Part shown: in pieces, positions 53,125-64,000 of the stretch | How the letters are laid out: each line of letters opens with the position of its first letter | Position numbering within the stretch: the first letter of the stretch is position 1 | From: Ecdyonurus torrentis | Taxonomy: Eukaryota; Arthropoda; Insecta; Ephemeroptera; Heptageniidae | Reading direction: 5' to 3' | NCBI GenBank assembly: GCA_949318235.1 | Contig: OX439131.1 | Coordinates: forward strand, 42,798,693 to 42,862,692 | Length of the DNA stretch: 64,000 bases | The notes under the pieces: model-generated | Seen by the model: the letters and a program-made list of their open reading frames with translations, nothing else | Told to the model about the DNA's origin: nothing | Databases searched by the model: none | Translations under genes and position numbers: made by a program

Positions 53125-55039
53125 TGTTTAAATAAACAAAAATTCGTGATTTTTTTTGTCTTAAAATGATTTTGTATATTTAAGCAATCATGTTGTTTAT
53201 ATTTTTTATGCATATAACCAATGTACTATATATTTTACTAATAATAATAAAAGAAGTTTGGTTGTTTTCATAAAATGACTGTAAAATACAAATATGTTTA
53301 TAGTATGGAGACACGTTACTAAATTTTACCATTGAAAATTAAATTATTGTTAAATTTAGTTGTTTTGTTTTTGTTCTATAATTTTTAATGTTATAGTAAT
53401 TTCAATGTCGTGCAAGTTAATAAGCTCTCTAGAATGTTCTTTACACATCTATCTATGCAACGAACAACGCGTGCAAATATACGCAAGTTAATTTTCCCTA
53501 ATTTTAATGATTTATTATTACTATTTTAAAAAACTGATTGCATTAACGTGATAATAAATAGCCCTTGAAATTATTAAAAAAAAAATGCTAATAAAAAACT
53601 TTTTAAAAATATTATTTTATTAAAGTTTTTACAAGTTAATCAAATTTAATTTTTTATTTACAACAACATGGTGAACAACTCTTGTAAAAATTAAGTAAAT
53701 ATTATGAAAGTTTTAGTTGTTGGGTAAAGAACTCAACCATTTTTTTCTTTCTATTAAAAAGAAAGTTTTTTAAGACGCTTATAATTTTTTTTTCGTAAAT
53801 ATGTTTCCTTACAAAAAAAAAATGTCACTTTTTTTTCTTTTTATGTCAACAGTTTGAATAGTGAGTGAGAGTGTAAGGCTTTTGTTTTGTGTGAGATTAG
53901 CTCTGACAAAATCAATCAGTTGGCTCTCGCTCACTCATTGTTTTTCAAGCTAGAGGGTAGGTTTAGATTGGCCTCTACTTGATTTATCCAGTGACCGCAA
54001 CGCACGCTCGTCTCTCTCTCTCTCTCTCTCTCTTGTTGACACGATCAAAAAACCGTTATTTCACTTGTTTATGAAGCAAAAGGCGTCTTCCGTGTTGACA
54101 CTTTCACTTCACCACTAATTAAAATGTCATTAACTCTCCTTTTTTTTTCCACACAACACTTCAATCATTTTACTAATTATTTTTAATGATAAAAAAAAAA
54201 ACAGTAGTGAAAATATTTTAATATAATAAAAATAAAATCCCATGATTAATATCTTTTCAATAGGATTTTTTTTTCAAATTCCAAAAAAAGAAAGAAAGAA
54301 AGAAAAAACTGTAATTAAAAAGCAAATATTTTTTTTCTTCATATAATGCTAAATAATTTTATGTTAACATCGGTATAATATTATATAATAATTTATAATA
54401 AAACATGTAATGTTAAAACTTAAATATTATGATTTGTAATGACATGATTTATTGTTTACAGAAGCGGAATTCCCGGTCGTGAATGCATGCTGCTCGCTGT
54501 TTGCCAACTCGCACAAACCCCTCTCGAGCGAGAATTTGGACTTCTAGAAGACATAATTCACCTCATGCTTACGTAAGTATGATATTTCTGCATGAATGAA
54601 TCTTTCATTAAACCACATTTCATTTTATGTCAAATTTCAATTTTCAAAACTCTCTTTCTTTGAAAATATTTTTCATTTCTATTTAATCAAGAATGAAAAA
54701 AAAAATATATATATATATACACTGATAAAAACAAAACATTCAATTTTATATAAATTTGTGTTATTGTAAAATACATATTTTTAAAAAGAAAAAGAAGTAT
54801 ATTTTTTACGTTTAAATTTTTTTATTAATATTATCTTTTCTCAGTTTAATAACCAAGATAATATTTTCCACAGGCCTAGCGCTGGATCTCATCCGGATGA
54901 ATGGAGATCAAAAAATGAAAGAGAAGAATATTATAAAGCTGAAAAAATTGGAGTTGAAGGAACAACTGATTGTCATACTGCTTATCCAATTTGTAAATTT
55001 TCATTACTTGAAGCTTTTACTAAAATTATGATATCTTAA
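49612..55039 (+). CDS. DM4/12-family gene 5, complete
   Basis: Exons: 49612-49631, 50505-50715, 52397-52584, 54462-54572, 54874-55039 (stop TAA 55037-55039), giving 231 residues. The 20 nt first exon (MLPRNN plus two bases) fits the phase-2 acceptor of exon 2, which gives the signal peptide (CWRVLLVISGVLLLSWAIQA). An acidic linker follows, then LSRHRRYLLFKNNSLLQ. The core exon reads CTFAYGFPVELLPRRN and QIAYDLPFEFN, ending in an amphipathic helix (IFRAAEEILDQ). The 111 nt exon is SGIPGRECMLLAVCQLAQ and GLLEDIIHLMLT. The last exon starts PSAGSHPDEW and has DCHTAYPICKFSLLEAF. This is a full set of family elements: signal peptide, R-Y-L motif, NY-like core, CLL-x-x-[IV]-C and C-x6-C. It is head-to-head with gene 4 and followed in tandem by gene 6. 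A retroelement A-tail ends only 17 nt before exon 2. Function is unknown. Confidence 0.9.
49900..50090. repeat. ATTATGC-rich dispersed repeat
   Basis: Repeated TTATGC, GCATAATAATTATG and GCATAAAT words. Similar segments occur at 19565-19735, 56290-56420 and 59965-60125. Edges cannot be set by eye. Confidence 0.5.
50100..50487 (+). mobile_element. A-tailed retroelement, copy 2 (longest)
   Basis: Plus-strand copy ending in a 27-base A-tail. It has an extra 5' part (about 50100-50275) not seen in the other copies; this start is estimated. No reverse transcriptase frame. Its tail ends 17 nt before exon 2 of DM4/12 gene 5. Confidence 0.7.
50789..51532. mobile_element. ACACTCTAAAAAA family, copy 2, with nested insertion
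   Basis: Matches 42377-42660 at both ends (TTCAGTTACGAATCC and TTTTTTTAGAGTGT). It is interrupted in the middle by a different palindrome at 50944-51420. Lies in the second intron of gene 5. Confidence 0.78.
50944..51420. mobile_element. nested palindromic element
   Basis: Ends ATGAGGAAGTCTACAC and GTGTAGACTTCCTCAT. The arms (about 215 bp each) share CTTTGCCGACTATGACGTCA and TAGATAAACTTGGCATAGGC in mirror form. Confidence 0.82.
52015..52331. mobile_element. MITE-like element with short TIRs
   Basis: AAGGGAGTAGGGTACC at the left and GGTACCCTACTCCCTT at the right: 16 bp perfect terminal inverted repeats around about 285 bp without a coding frame. Confidence 0.78.
52585..54461 (+). other. DM4/12 gene 5 intron between exons 3 and 4
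   Basis: Contains (TA)n at 53040-53121 and a GC-richer stretch at 53860-54110 rich in GTGAG and CTCAC words. No exon found. Confidence 0.75.
53040..53121. repeat. (TA)n microsatellite
   Basis: About 40 TA units in a gene 5 intron. Confidence 0.95.
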
Positions 55040-55041
55040 GT

Positions 55042-55047
55042 AATAAA
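55042..55047 (+). terminator. candidate polyadenylation signal of DM4/12 gene 5
   Basis: AATAAA only two bases after the gene 5 stop codon, implying a very short 3' UTR if it is used. Confidence 0.3.
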
Positions 55048-55710
55048 TTAATTATAAGTAAATATATGACGTGTTGTTATTATTATTTTTAGTAATTAGA
55101 ATGTTATATGTTTATTATATTACGTAGTAGAGAAGTTAGAGAGAAAGGGGTCTAATATGAATGTCAAACAAGGGGAGCAATGCCCGCAAGTGTGACAATG
55201 TTTAAAACTAAAACTGGCCAGTAACATCTTAACTACCGTGTGAGTTGAAACATTTTAGAAATCTTCAACGTCTAAAATGACATCTTGAAACTTTTGAAAA
55301 TAATAAGGTAATAATTATTATTTTATACTTTTTAATTTTAATTAAAATTAACATTTTTTTCTCAGGGTTATTAATAAAATACAGATAAATTTAAGATTAT
55401 TATGATTTCTTGATTAATTTTATTATTCCTATAATAAAATAGCTTTAATGCAATAAAATAAGATTAAATAAGGATTTTTATTTTGGGAAATTTTTACCTC
55501 GTTTTTTAATTAGGGGGCAGTACACACGACGTACCATTCAAAATACAAAGTTTTTTTTATTTATTTAATTTTTATTTTATGTTTTCATTAAAACAACATT
55601 GCAAATTTGGTGCAAGTTTTTGAATGATAAAATATTCATACAATCGTTTGTACAGCCCATGAGATTCTGCTTCATTTAGGGTTTTATTCAGGATATGTGA
55701 CGTATTCACC

Positions 55711-56671
55711 ATGCGAGCTGTTCACCTTACTGTCATCCTCACATGTCTCATGTCATGTGTGACGTCACTGGACCATGTTATTCACGATGACGTCACAACC
55801 TTGTCTCGACATCCGCGATATCTTGTGTATCCACCGAGAGCAGCATACAAGGTAAAAATTATTGCACCATTCAAGTAAAATGTATTTTTTTTTTCCCTTT
55901 TTTTAAACTACATGAACAAAAATAAATACTCAATATTAGTGCTAGCTTAAAGAGGAAGTTCAGGGGTTACAACATGACTTCTTCAATCTTAGATAATGAG
56001 AAGAACTGTTTATAAACTCACATATGATAATCCAAAAACCCTTCCGTAGCCCCGCAAACCGTGATCATCTTGTGAGATATGCAACTCGTCCCGTATCTTT
56101 TACGTCATAGTTACGGCTTTACTATAGAAAATGTTATTGCGGGTTGCATATCTTGCAGGATGAGCGCAGGTTAGCGGGGCTTTCATAGGGCTACAGAAGG
56201 TCTTTGGGCTATCATATGTGAGTCAATGAACAGTTCATCACATTATCTAACATTGAAAAAGCCATCTTGTAACCCCTGAACTTTCCCTTTAATGCAGCAA
56301 CAGTTATGCATAACAACAGAATGTATGTTACATTTTATACTACATAGCATAATATTTAAGATGTTCAGAATGATTAGTTATGCAATTTTTATAGAAAATA
56401 GTAACATTTGTGCTCTAGAGTATAGGGTGTATGCATTCATGCTTAAGTCAACGCCATGTTGGATCACTCAATAACATGGGCAGCATAGGAAAATGACTCA
56501 TTTTGCCAGTTTAAAAATAGTAAGCAATATTTTTGAGAGCATTGATGCTGTTAATAGTTTGAATTAATATCTCAAGTATGTGATAATAATAATAATAACC
56601 AAAAAATTAACCGATGTCGCAAAGAAAATAGCCCAAAACGAGAATTGTCATATTATTGTAGCATTTAGCGA

Positions 56672-56702
<31 letters not shown>

Positions 56703-59512
56703 TGCCATATTGTGTTATTGGGCTACACCCATCCCAGTCCCAGTCAATACATTGTCTTATCGACAGGTAAGGAATTTCCAATTAATGGAAAAGCATTCAC
56801 GGGCCGGCATTCACCATGACAGCCTTGAGAACCGTGGAAACATCTAGGCAGGGTTGTCAGAAATCAATTAGAAATTAGAAATCAATGACTCCGGCCAAAT
56901 CAACGTGGATATTTAGGTATGTTAGGGTATAAGGCAAGATTTTTTGTTCAAGGTGTTCTACGCCTTTACTATCAATTTAATCAGTATAATGTTCTAAAAT
57001 TGAGTGTGTATTATACATAAGTACATCAATATAAAGATATAAAGTCTATAAAGATAAGGATAATGTCTGTAAAGAGTTTAATATAATACAATAATCTAAA
57101 AACAACCTTTAAAATGTTGTAATTTTATTTAGTGTCTTTATACATTGAAAGCATTTCTCCTTCCATAAATATTAGATATAATATAAAAGAAAGTAATCAA
57201 ATAATATAAAAAAGAAAAAAATATTAGTAAATAGATATTATTTGATATGAAAACAAATTATTATACTTAAATGAATACAAATAAACAAAAACAAATATAA
57301 TAACATAAAATTTCTCTTTTATTTCAATTGAAAAATATATATATATAGAAAGAGAAAAGAAAATTGTGTTTGAAGATAAAAAGCTCCATTTCTATAAATT
57401 GCTTTTTAAATTAAATTTTGTAGAGATGATGTTTCAGCTATGCGACATAATATTTGATTTACAGATAGAATTATAGACTTCAGTAAAAATCATATTTTCA
57501 GAAATAAACTTTTTAAAAACAAAACACACACAAACAAAAATGTATCATTTTCTCGTCTTGTAGTTTTCAACAACTTGATAAAGTCTCTAGGGATAAAGGT
57601 TGAGAGGTATTTTTGTTATGGCACTTATTCTGTAAGGCGTTGACATATTCTCAAAAAATAGATATCATATTTCATTTTTAAAAAAAAAAATCTCATGTTG
57701 ACAAGATCTGCTTTAACAGTGTTTATTAAATATAATATTTTAGTGGTGTCTATAGTGTCATAGCTTTATAATATGGATATGTAGAATATGGTTTGATTTT
57801 CTGAAGTTTCTTTTATTTTTCATTCTGTTAGGATAATTTTGATTCAAATATTTAAAGGTGGACAACTGGACATGTTGTAAGACAAACTTCTACAGACAAT
57901 GTAATAAATTTCTATTTCATCATCTCATGGAAAAAATAAGTTATTTTATTTATACTGCATTGAATAAGTACTGTGCCTTAGACCACAAATGTTGCTACTT
58001 TGGAATAACATAAATAAGATTGTATTTTAATAAGAACAAATATATATTTTTTTGTTATTGTCATTAACCTTGGTGGAGGTTGATGATAATAATAATAATA
58101 AAACAATAACCTGAAGGTGAAAAAAAAAATTAACTTTTAAACTTTTTTAAATTTATTTTGTAGTTGGTGATGGGTTTGGCTGTACCATTCCCAATACTCG
58201 TGAAAGGAAAAATTTTGGCTTGGACTATAAACTTTCAATTCCAATACGCATTGCCCATCAATATCACACAGTTACCAGCTCTGCGAGAAGGTCGCTCCCT
58301 CCGACACATTGATCGACCTATGGTGTATGCCACGATTATCGATTATATGGAAGGGTAAGTTAAATAATTATAATAATAACTTACAGTCCGCGCCACCTAA
58401 GGATGCATCCAATAAGAGAGCGCCTAAAAACTCTCCATTTAGTTAACATTACCCCACCTCCTAGTGACCTTGAGTGCTTGAGCATCTAATTGGCTCGTGT
58501 CTTGACTTCGATTAATCGCAAAGATTAAAGATTAAAGATTTTATTGTGTTCCATGTCTTTACAGAGTAGAACAAGTCAATTCATACATATATACATAACA
58601 CTTAAAAACAAGAAAGAGAAAAGACAACATAGTTATTAATATAGAAAAACCAAAAAGTGTGCATATGAACGCAAGTAATAATTTAACAGTACTTTACATT
58701 ATTAGCTGCTAGGTAGTCTGACACCCTTAGTAGTAGTCTGACAAACATCCTTAGGTGGCACGGACTGTAACTAAGGCGTTGTGAACCCCATACAATTGTA
58801 TTTGGTGACCATAATTCTAAGTTTTAAATATATGTATTAGTTAGTTCTGCAAACTACGTACACACAAATATTGAGCTTTAAAATCATCAGCTAAAGATAT
58901 TTTTCCTTCATTAAAAACACATGATAATGATATTACTACCTATTTACGATCATTTTTTTGTGGTTAATTTTGTTATTATTATTTTTCTTTGTTCAGTAAC
59001 AGAGAAGTAGATTTTGGGAAAGAATATTACATGCCTCAACAGCAACTCATTTTTTCAGTTCTAAACGAAGGAAAAAAATAATAATAAAATGAACCAATGG
59101 TACAGTTTTTTTTTCAGAGCAGCCAATCATTGGTCAAGTTCATGTTAATTCTTCACTTGACTTTGTAGACACAACTATTATGACATTACAAATAGAAGGA
59201 TTAGTTAAAAAAAAGTTAGTTTTAAAACTGCAGTTCATATTTATTATGTAAAAGTTCTATAATAATAGTATTAAGAAAAGTAAACAGTAATATTACTTTC
59301 ATATAATTGTATAGAATATTATAATCCATTTACTTATAGAAAGAAAAAAAATCTTACATAGTATTCATGAAGATTGTGTATGTATATTATTATTTTGCTT
59401 GAAAGAACATAGAAGCATTAAGTTCATTATGAGTTATATTTACAGTAGCTATAGCTGAAACTTTTACTAGGCGGACGAAGCAAAGTAAGGAACAAGTTGG
59501 TGTGTGCCAACA

Positions 59513-59561
<49 letters not shown>

Positions 59562-60987
59562 ATAATGAGCAATGAGCTTTGTTTACTCTAGTCTCAGCAG
59601 TATCATATAAGCTGAGGATAATAATATAAAAACTACCAAGTAATATAAACTAGGACAACTTTTCTTTATATATACGTTTATTTTATTACCTTCAAGTTAA
59701 GGAAAAAAATGTATAAAATATAAAAAAAAAGAAGTTTTTCTTTATGAAATTTGTTTGAATGTTATAAAAATAATATGTTACTCGATAATTAAGTTGATAC
59801 TATTTTTTTTTCTGATTATATCTTTAATTGAAATACTTATTAGTTTTAAATTCACTCATTTTTATGTATGTTAGAAAATTATTTTTCAATTTGTATGATC
59901 TCTTTCTCTTACATTTAAAAATAATATATGCATAAGAAAAAAAAATCATAAATGAACGTGGGAAAGATAAATAATGTAATTTATGCTACATTTATGTCAT
60001 TATAGAATAAATTCTGCTAAATTGAAACAAAATAAATTATTATGCTGTGACCACATAGTATTTAACATAGTTATTATGCAATATAGCACAAATTACGATG
60101 TATAATGAATAAATGTTGTTAAAATTGCGCTAGTAAAATTATTACGTTTTTTTTTTTTTTTTTTTTTTTGCATTATTCAACGTTAATTAAAAACATGGTT
60201 TTCAATTTCGTGAGTTAAAAGTGACTTTACCAACATGATGTAAATGTAGTAAAGTTGCCTATGTTGGTAATTACGTAGTTAGTGAGAAGTTATGTCACAT
60301 CACTTTGTCTCTAAGGGGACATAATAAAAGTTAGATTCGTGTTTAAGGGGAGTGGTCTCAAGTCCAATATCGGTAGAAAACGATCGTATGTCGTCATCAA
60401 ATTTGGCATCCTTTTACAGCTTAGAGTGTCATCAATCTGTAGAAAAAATTTCAAAATAGGTCACCATTGCAAAGTTTTTAATATCTGGATTCCTCCTTTT
60501 TCAAAATACTACTGCGTTAATAGTAAGCTCCAGTAGATCCTCAATTTTTTAATCACTGACTCGTCTCCTTAACTCTGTAATAATAAACGTAGTTTTTGCT
60601 TTACGTTTTTATTTTTGTTTTCAGAGACAATTTATGTACAAATTTTGGTATGATTTGCAAGCTGTAGCTTATATATTTAGTAATATAAAGCTTATATTTT
60701 CACTATAAATTTACAATTTTTTTTGCGTGTGATTTAATTATCTATGATAATTTAACCAAAATTTACTTGACAATTTCCACCATTTTATAATATTATCTGC
60801 CTCTTAAAGATAATAAAAAAGTATTTTTTAAACAAAATATAATCTAAAATAAAACTGAAGTATGATTGTGTGGTTTTAGACATGGGTTGGAAGGCCGCGA
60901 ATGCTTGCTGAGAAGTATTTGTGACGCAGCCGCGTTTCCTCTGCAGCACGATGGCCTGCTGGGAAATCTTTTGCAAATTCTACTAAC
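55711..60987 (+). CDS. DM4/12-family gene 6, last exon not found
   Basis: Exons seen: 55711-55851, 58164-58354, 60880-60987. The first encodes a signal peptide (MRAVHLTVILTCLMSCVTSL) and LSRHPRYLVYPPRAAYK, close to gene 5's LSRHRRYLLF. The second reads LVMGLAVPFPILVKG, INFQFQYALPINITQLP (the family's N-x-E-A-N-Y-x-LP-x-N-x-T region) and RPMVYATIIDYMEG. The 108 nt third exon is HGLEGRECLLRSICDAAAF and HDGLLGNLLQILLT, ending in phase 2. The C-terminal exon with the second cysteine pair is not visible before 64000. It is probably beyond the window, since a 2 kb palindrome occupies much of that intron. The ATG has a good context (ACCATG). An AG six codons upstream (55690-55691) also fits a phase-2 acceptor, so a short upstream exon is possible. 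Function is unknown. Confidence 0.85.
55948..56294. mobile_element. TTAA-flanked palindromic element
   Basis: TTAAAGAGGAAGTTCAGGGG at the left and CCCCTGAACTTTCCCTTTAA at the right. The arms continue inward with CATATGATA and GGGTTGCATAT-type words. TTAA at both ends suggests a piggyBac-like target site. Confidence 0.78.
56421..56672 (-). mobile_element. TA-flanked 300 bp MITE family, truncated copy 4
   Basis: Starts TATAGGGTGTATGCATTCAT and continues with the inverted interior. It is cut at 56672, where the T-run of an A-tailed retroelement begins. Confidence 0.72.
56673..56860 (-). mobile_element. A-tailed retroelement fragment, copy 3
   Basis: A T-run followed by the same TGCTTGCCATATTGTG and CCCAGTCAA blocks as copy 1. 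It begins exactly where a TA-flanked element breaks off, so it probably inserted there. Confidence 0.7.
58384..58770. mobile_element. MITE-like element with 26 bp TIRs
   Basis: Left ACAGTCCGCGCCACCTAAGG and right CCTTAGGTGGCACGGACTGT are inverted repeats with one mismatch. The interior has no coding frame. It lies about 30 nt after exon 2 of gene 6. Confidence 0.78.
59516..59559. repeat. (CT)n microsatellite
   Basis: About 22 CT units in a gene 6 intron. Confidence 0.95.
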
Positions 60988-61233
60988 GTGAGTTTTTTTG
61001 TTTTGTTTTTCATTCCTTTGCTACGTGAGTACTGAAATGAAAAAAACAAATTCTAAGATATAAATATGACAAAGAAAACAAAAATAATATCTTGAAAATA
61101 ATATATTCTGGGAAGTTTAAACTTTACCTCAAGTTTTTCTTATGAATTTTTAGTTAAAGAAGTAGGTGACCGGCTGATATCTGACAAACTGAACGGTCGC
61201 GAAATATAAAATTAACATGAAGTAAAAGATAAA

Positions 61234-63196
61234 AGGCCTGCATTTTTTCAAAACGCACAAAATAACACCCCCCTATGGAATTTCATGAAATTAATATATT
61301 TTGTAGGGGGGCCCCTAAATATGATAAATTTCGAGTTTTAGGTTGATCCAATCAAAACTCTAATTTTAGGGCGCGAAATTCAAAATAGAAAAGCTTCATA
61401 GGACTAATTTAATAAAAAATAAATATTATAATTTAAATAATCAGTTTATATTTTTTTCATATACTACAATATCCAATGTATCCACTGGCATCAAAAATAT
61501 CGATTATACTCTAATCGATTGTACAGGAAAAATCGATTGATATGACCCAAAATCGCAACTTTTGGCTATAGAAATATAGCTTTTTCTCCTGAACCACTTC
61601 GAATTTTGAAATGAAACAAATTTCAGAAATACATGACAATATACCTATCTCAAAAAAATTAACAAACATTTTTTGTCTGCGTTAACAGAATTACGCGGGA
61701 GCTTCAAAGTTAGCCATTTTTGAAAAATGTTTGAATTTTGCGCTTTTCAAATGCGTTTTTTTCAAAAAGTGGTATTTTAATTTTTCTTATTTTTTGATAT
61801 ATATTACTCCAAACTTTGTCCTTAACATTGATATAGGTTTCAGCTTGTCATATATAAAAATAAATTTTTTACGATTTTTTTAAAAAATCATTTTTTTCAA
61901 AGAGTGATTTTGTGTATATATTTTGTTATATGATTTTTTGGTGCATGAAATTATGTTTTTATGTTTACTGAATATTATAAAATATAAAAGGATTCATCCT
62001 AGTCACCACCCACCCACCCACTGACCACGCCTCCTTTTTTTTCTTTTTTTTTTGAAGTTTGTGAAAATGTAACATACAAATGAAATTTTAGTGATTTGTG
62101 TGAAGATAAATATACTAACAGCATTATTATATGTAAATAATATTAGAAAAGTATTTGTATATGAAGGTTAATTCCTATATTTACATTAATTTTATATATT
62201 TTATTTTGTATATTAATTACAAATTACAAATTTCTGTCTCCGACCATTACCTTATTTTCCTTTTAACCTATTCCTACCTGACGGGATTTAGCTTGAAATC
62301 TCCCCGTGGTTTTCGTTGGACAAGGATTAGTTAAATTTTTTTCAAATAATCAAAAAAAAAAATTATGTCGTTCACTATAACAAAAAAAAAAAAAAAGGAG
62401 GCGTGGTCAGTGGGTGGGTGGGTGGTGACTAGGATGAATCCTTTTATATTTTATAATATTCAGTAAACATAAAAACATAATTTCATGCACCAAAAAATCA
62501 TATAACTGAAATATAAACAAAATCACTCTTTGAAAAAAATGATTTTTTAAAAAAATCGTAAAAAATTTATTTTTATATATGTCAAGCTGAAACCTATATC
62601 AATGTTAAGGACAAAGTTTGGAGTAATATATATCAAAAAATAAGAAAAATTAAAATACCACTTTTTGAAAAAAACGCATTTGAAAAGCGCAAAATTCAAA
62701 CATTTTTCAAAAATGGCTAACTTTGAAGCTCCCGCGTAATTCTGTTAACGCAGACAAAAAATGTTTGTTAATTTTTTTGAGATAGGTATATTGTCATGTA
62801 TTTCTGAAATTTGTTTCATTTCAAAATTCGAAGTGGTTCAGGAGAAAAAGCTATATTTCTATAGCCAAAAGTTGCGATTTTGGGTCATATCAATCGATTT
62901 TTCCTGTACAATCGATTAGAGTATAATCGATATTTTTGATGCCAGTGGATACATTGGATATTGTAGTATATGAAAAAAATATAAACTGATTATTTAAATT
63001 ATAATATTTATTTTTTATTAAATTAGTCCTATGAAGCTTTTCTATTTTGAATTTCGCGCCCTAAAATTAGAGTTTTGATTGGATCAACCTAAAACTCGAA
63101 ATTTATCATATTTAGGGGCCCCCCTACAAAATATATTAATTTCATGAAATTCCATAGGGGGGTGTTATTTTGTGCGTTTTGAAAAAATGCAGGCCA
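61234..63196. repeat. near-perfect 2 kb palindrome (foldback)
   Basis: Two arms of about 810 bp (61234-62045 and 62386-63196) around a spacer of about 340 bp. Matching landmarks: GGCCTGCATTTTTTC against its mirror at 63196, GTAGGGGGGCCCCTAAATAT, and the CACCCACCCACCCACTGACC block at the inner edges. Very few differences were seen by eye. No open frame. In the last visible intron of gene 6. Confidence 0.9.
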
Positions 63197-63579
63197 AAAT
63201 GTTTCTTAAAAGTTTTGTAATGTCAAATACATGCAGACACGATGAAATATTTAAGTTTTTTCACTTTAAAAGTAATATTTAAATGTGAAAAATCTGTATC
63301 AATTTATAAGTCAAATTAGATTTAAAAAAATTAGTATTAAAACTTCATTCGGTTTCAATTAAAAATTGTAGTATTTGTTGTCCTGGATATATAACGTAGA
63401 ACGAATTATTGTAAAAAAAAGGGCTTCTTTTGATGATTTCCGTACCAAGCCGCTCACTTTCTTCTTTATTCTAATGTTAATAAATAACGTAAGCGATACT
63501 ATTGAAGTTTCATTGTTACTGAAAAATCCAAATTATTTTTTCATATTTTTGTTTTTCTCACAACAAAAGCAATGATCCC

Positions 63580-63929
63580 TTAAAGACATAGAAAACATGA
63601 CACATTAAATCATTAAATCAATCTTTTAAATAATTAAAACACAAAATGGGATCTACATAACTGATGATAATTTTTACCAAAATGTAAATGTGGCCCCACA
63701 AGAGAGCGTGAAAAAACTGTAAAGTATGCAATTTGCGTGAATATTTCTGTTTATGACGTCAAAAACAGGCAAAAAAATTAGTATGAAAATGTTGTGCGGG
63801 TTGCATAAATTAAAATTTTCTGATCACTGCTACGGAGCTACAGTTGGGTTTTGAGACCAATTAATGTTATTTATGTAAGTTCCATCATGTGTTTTGTTAT
63901 ATAAATGCTAATGTTGTCTATGCCTTTAA
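63580..63929 (-). mobile_element. TTAA-flanked MITE family, copy 5
   Basis: Inverted copy bounded by TTAA, with interior words GGCCCCACAAGAGAGCGTG and GTGCGGGTTGCATAAA shared with the other copies. Confidence 0.75.
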
Positions 63930-64000
63930 CTAATTGAAAAAACAGCAACAAATATACCCTTTAAAATAATTAATAATTTTTAAAAAAAATCCATTCTAGA

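Larger units (their letters stand above)
55852..58163 (+). other. DM4/12 gene 6 first intron
   Basis: Holds an inverted-repeat element (55948-56294), a truncated TA-flanked element directly abutted by an A-tailed retroelement (56421-56860), and about 1.2 kb of plain AT-rich DNA. Confidence 0.75.
60988..64000 (+). other. DM4/12 gene 6 third intron, running to the window end
   Basis: Starts with the GTGAGT donor after exon 3. Contains a 2 kb palindrome and an inverted TTAA-flanked element. No P-S-containing last exon of the family was found. Confidence 0.65.

Noticed and set aside
61180..63576. Possible last exon of DM4/12 gene 6
   Set aside because: No phase-1 acceptor followed by a P-S start and a C-x5/6-C pattern was found; most of the stretch is a palindrome.

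Overview
This is a 64 kb piece of a very AT-rich animal genome, dense in simple repeats. Every gene is split by GT-AG introns. The window holds the 3' part of an arthropod-type nicotinic acetylcholine receptor (nAChR) subunit gene. It also holds a cluster of six genes of the DM4/12 family (Pfam PF07841), which is known mainly from insects and other Pancrustacea. With long (TA)n, (GA)n, GATA and ATTC arrays and many small inverted-repeat elements, this suggests a pancrustacean, perhaps a decapod-like crustacean. The species cannot be read from the sequence.

Layout on the + strand. 1-16768 (+): last five exons of the nAChR gene, from the third membrane segment to the stop codon, in large introns. 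18943-27150 (-): DM4/12 gene 1, with a frameshift in exon 4 and a 5.1 kb palindromic element in one intron. 29818-32825 (-): gene 2. 35083-38691 (-): gene 3. 41327-48686 (-): gene 4. 49612-55039 (+): gene 5, complete. 55711-60987 (+): gene 6, whose last exon is not found before the window ends. Genes 4 and 5 are head-to-head, separated by about 0.9 kb.

The complete DM4/12 genes share one plan. A tiny first exon is followed by an exon with a signal peptide and, in most, an R-x-R-Y-L type motif. Then come a core exon, a 108-111 nt exon (104 nt in damaged gene 1) with G-R-x-C-L-L-x-x-[IV]-C, and a last exon with P-S near its start and C-x5-C or C-x6-C. Intron phases are 2, 0, 2, 2. They are probably tandem duplicates of secreted or lumenal proteins of unknown role. 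No functional link to the receptor gene is shown.

The rest is introns and intergenic DNA filled with microsatellites and non-autonomous elements: a TTAA-flanked family (five copies), a TA-flanked family of about 300 bp (four copies), a 161 bp hairpin element (two copies), an A-tailed retroelement (three copies), a hAT-like insertion, nested inverted repeats and a near-perfect 2 kb palindrome. I saw no transposase or reverse transcriptase gene, no convincing tRNA or rRNA, and no CRISPR array. All exon boundaries come from reading splice sites and matching the paralogs by eye, without alignment software.
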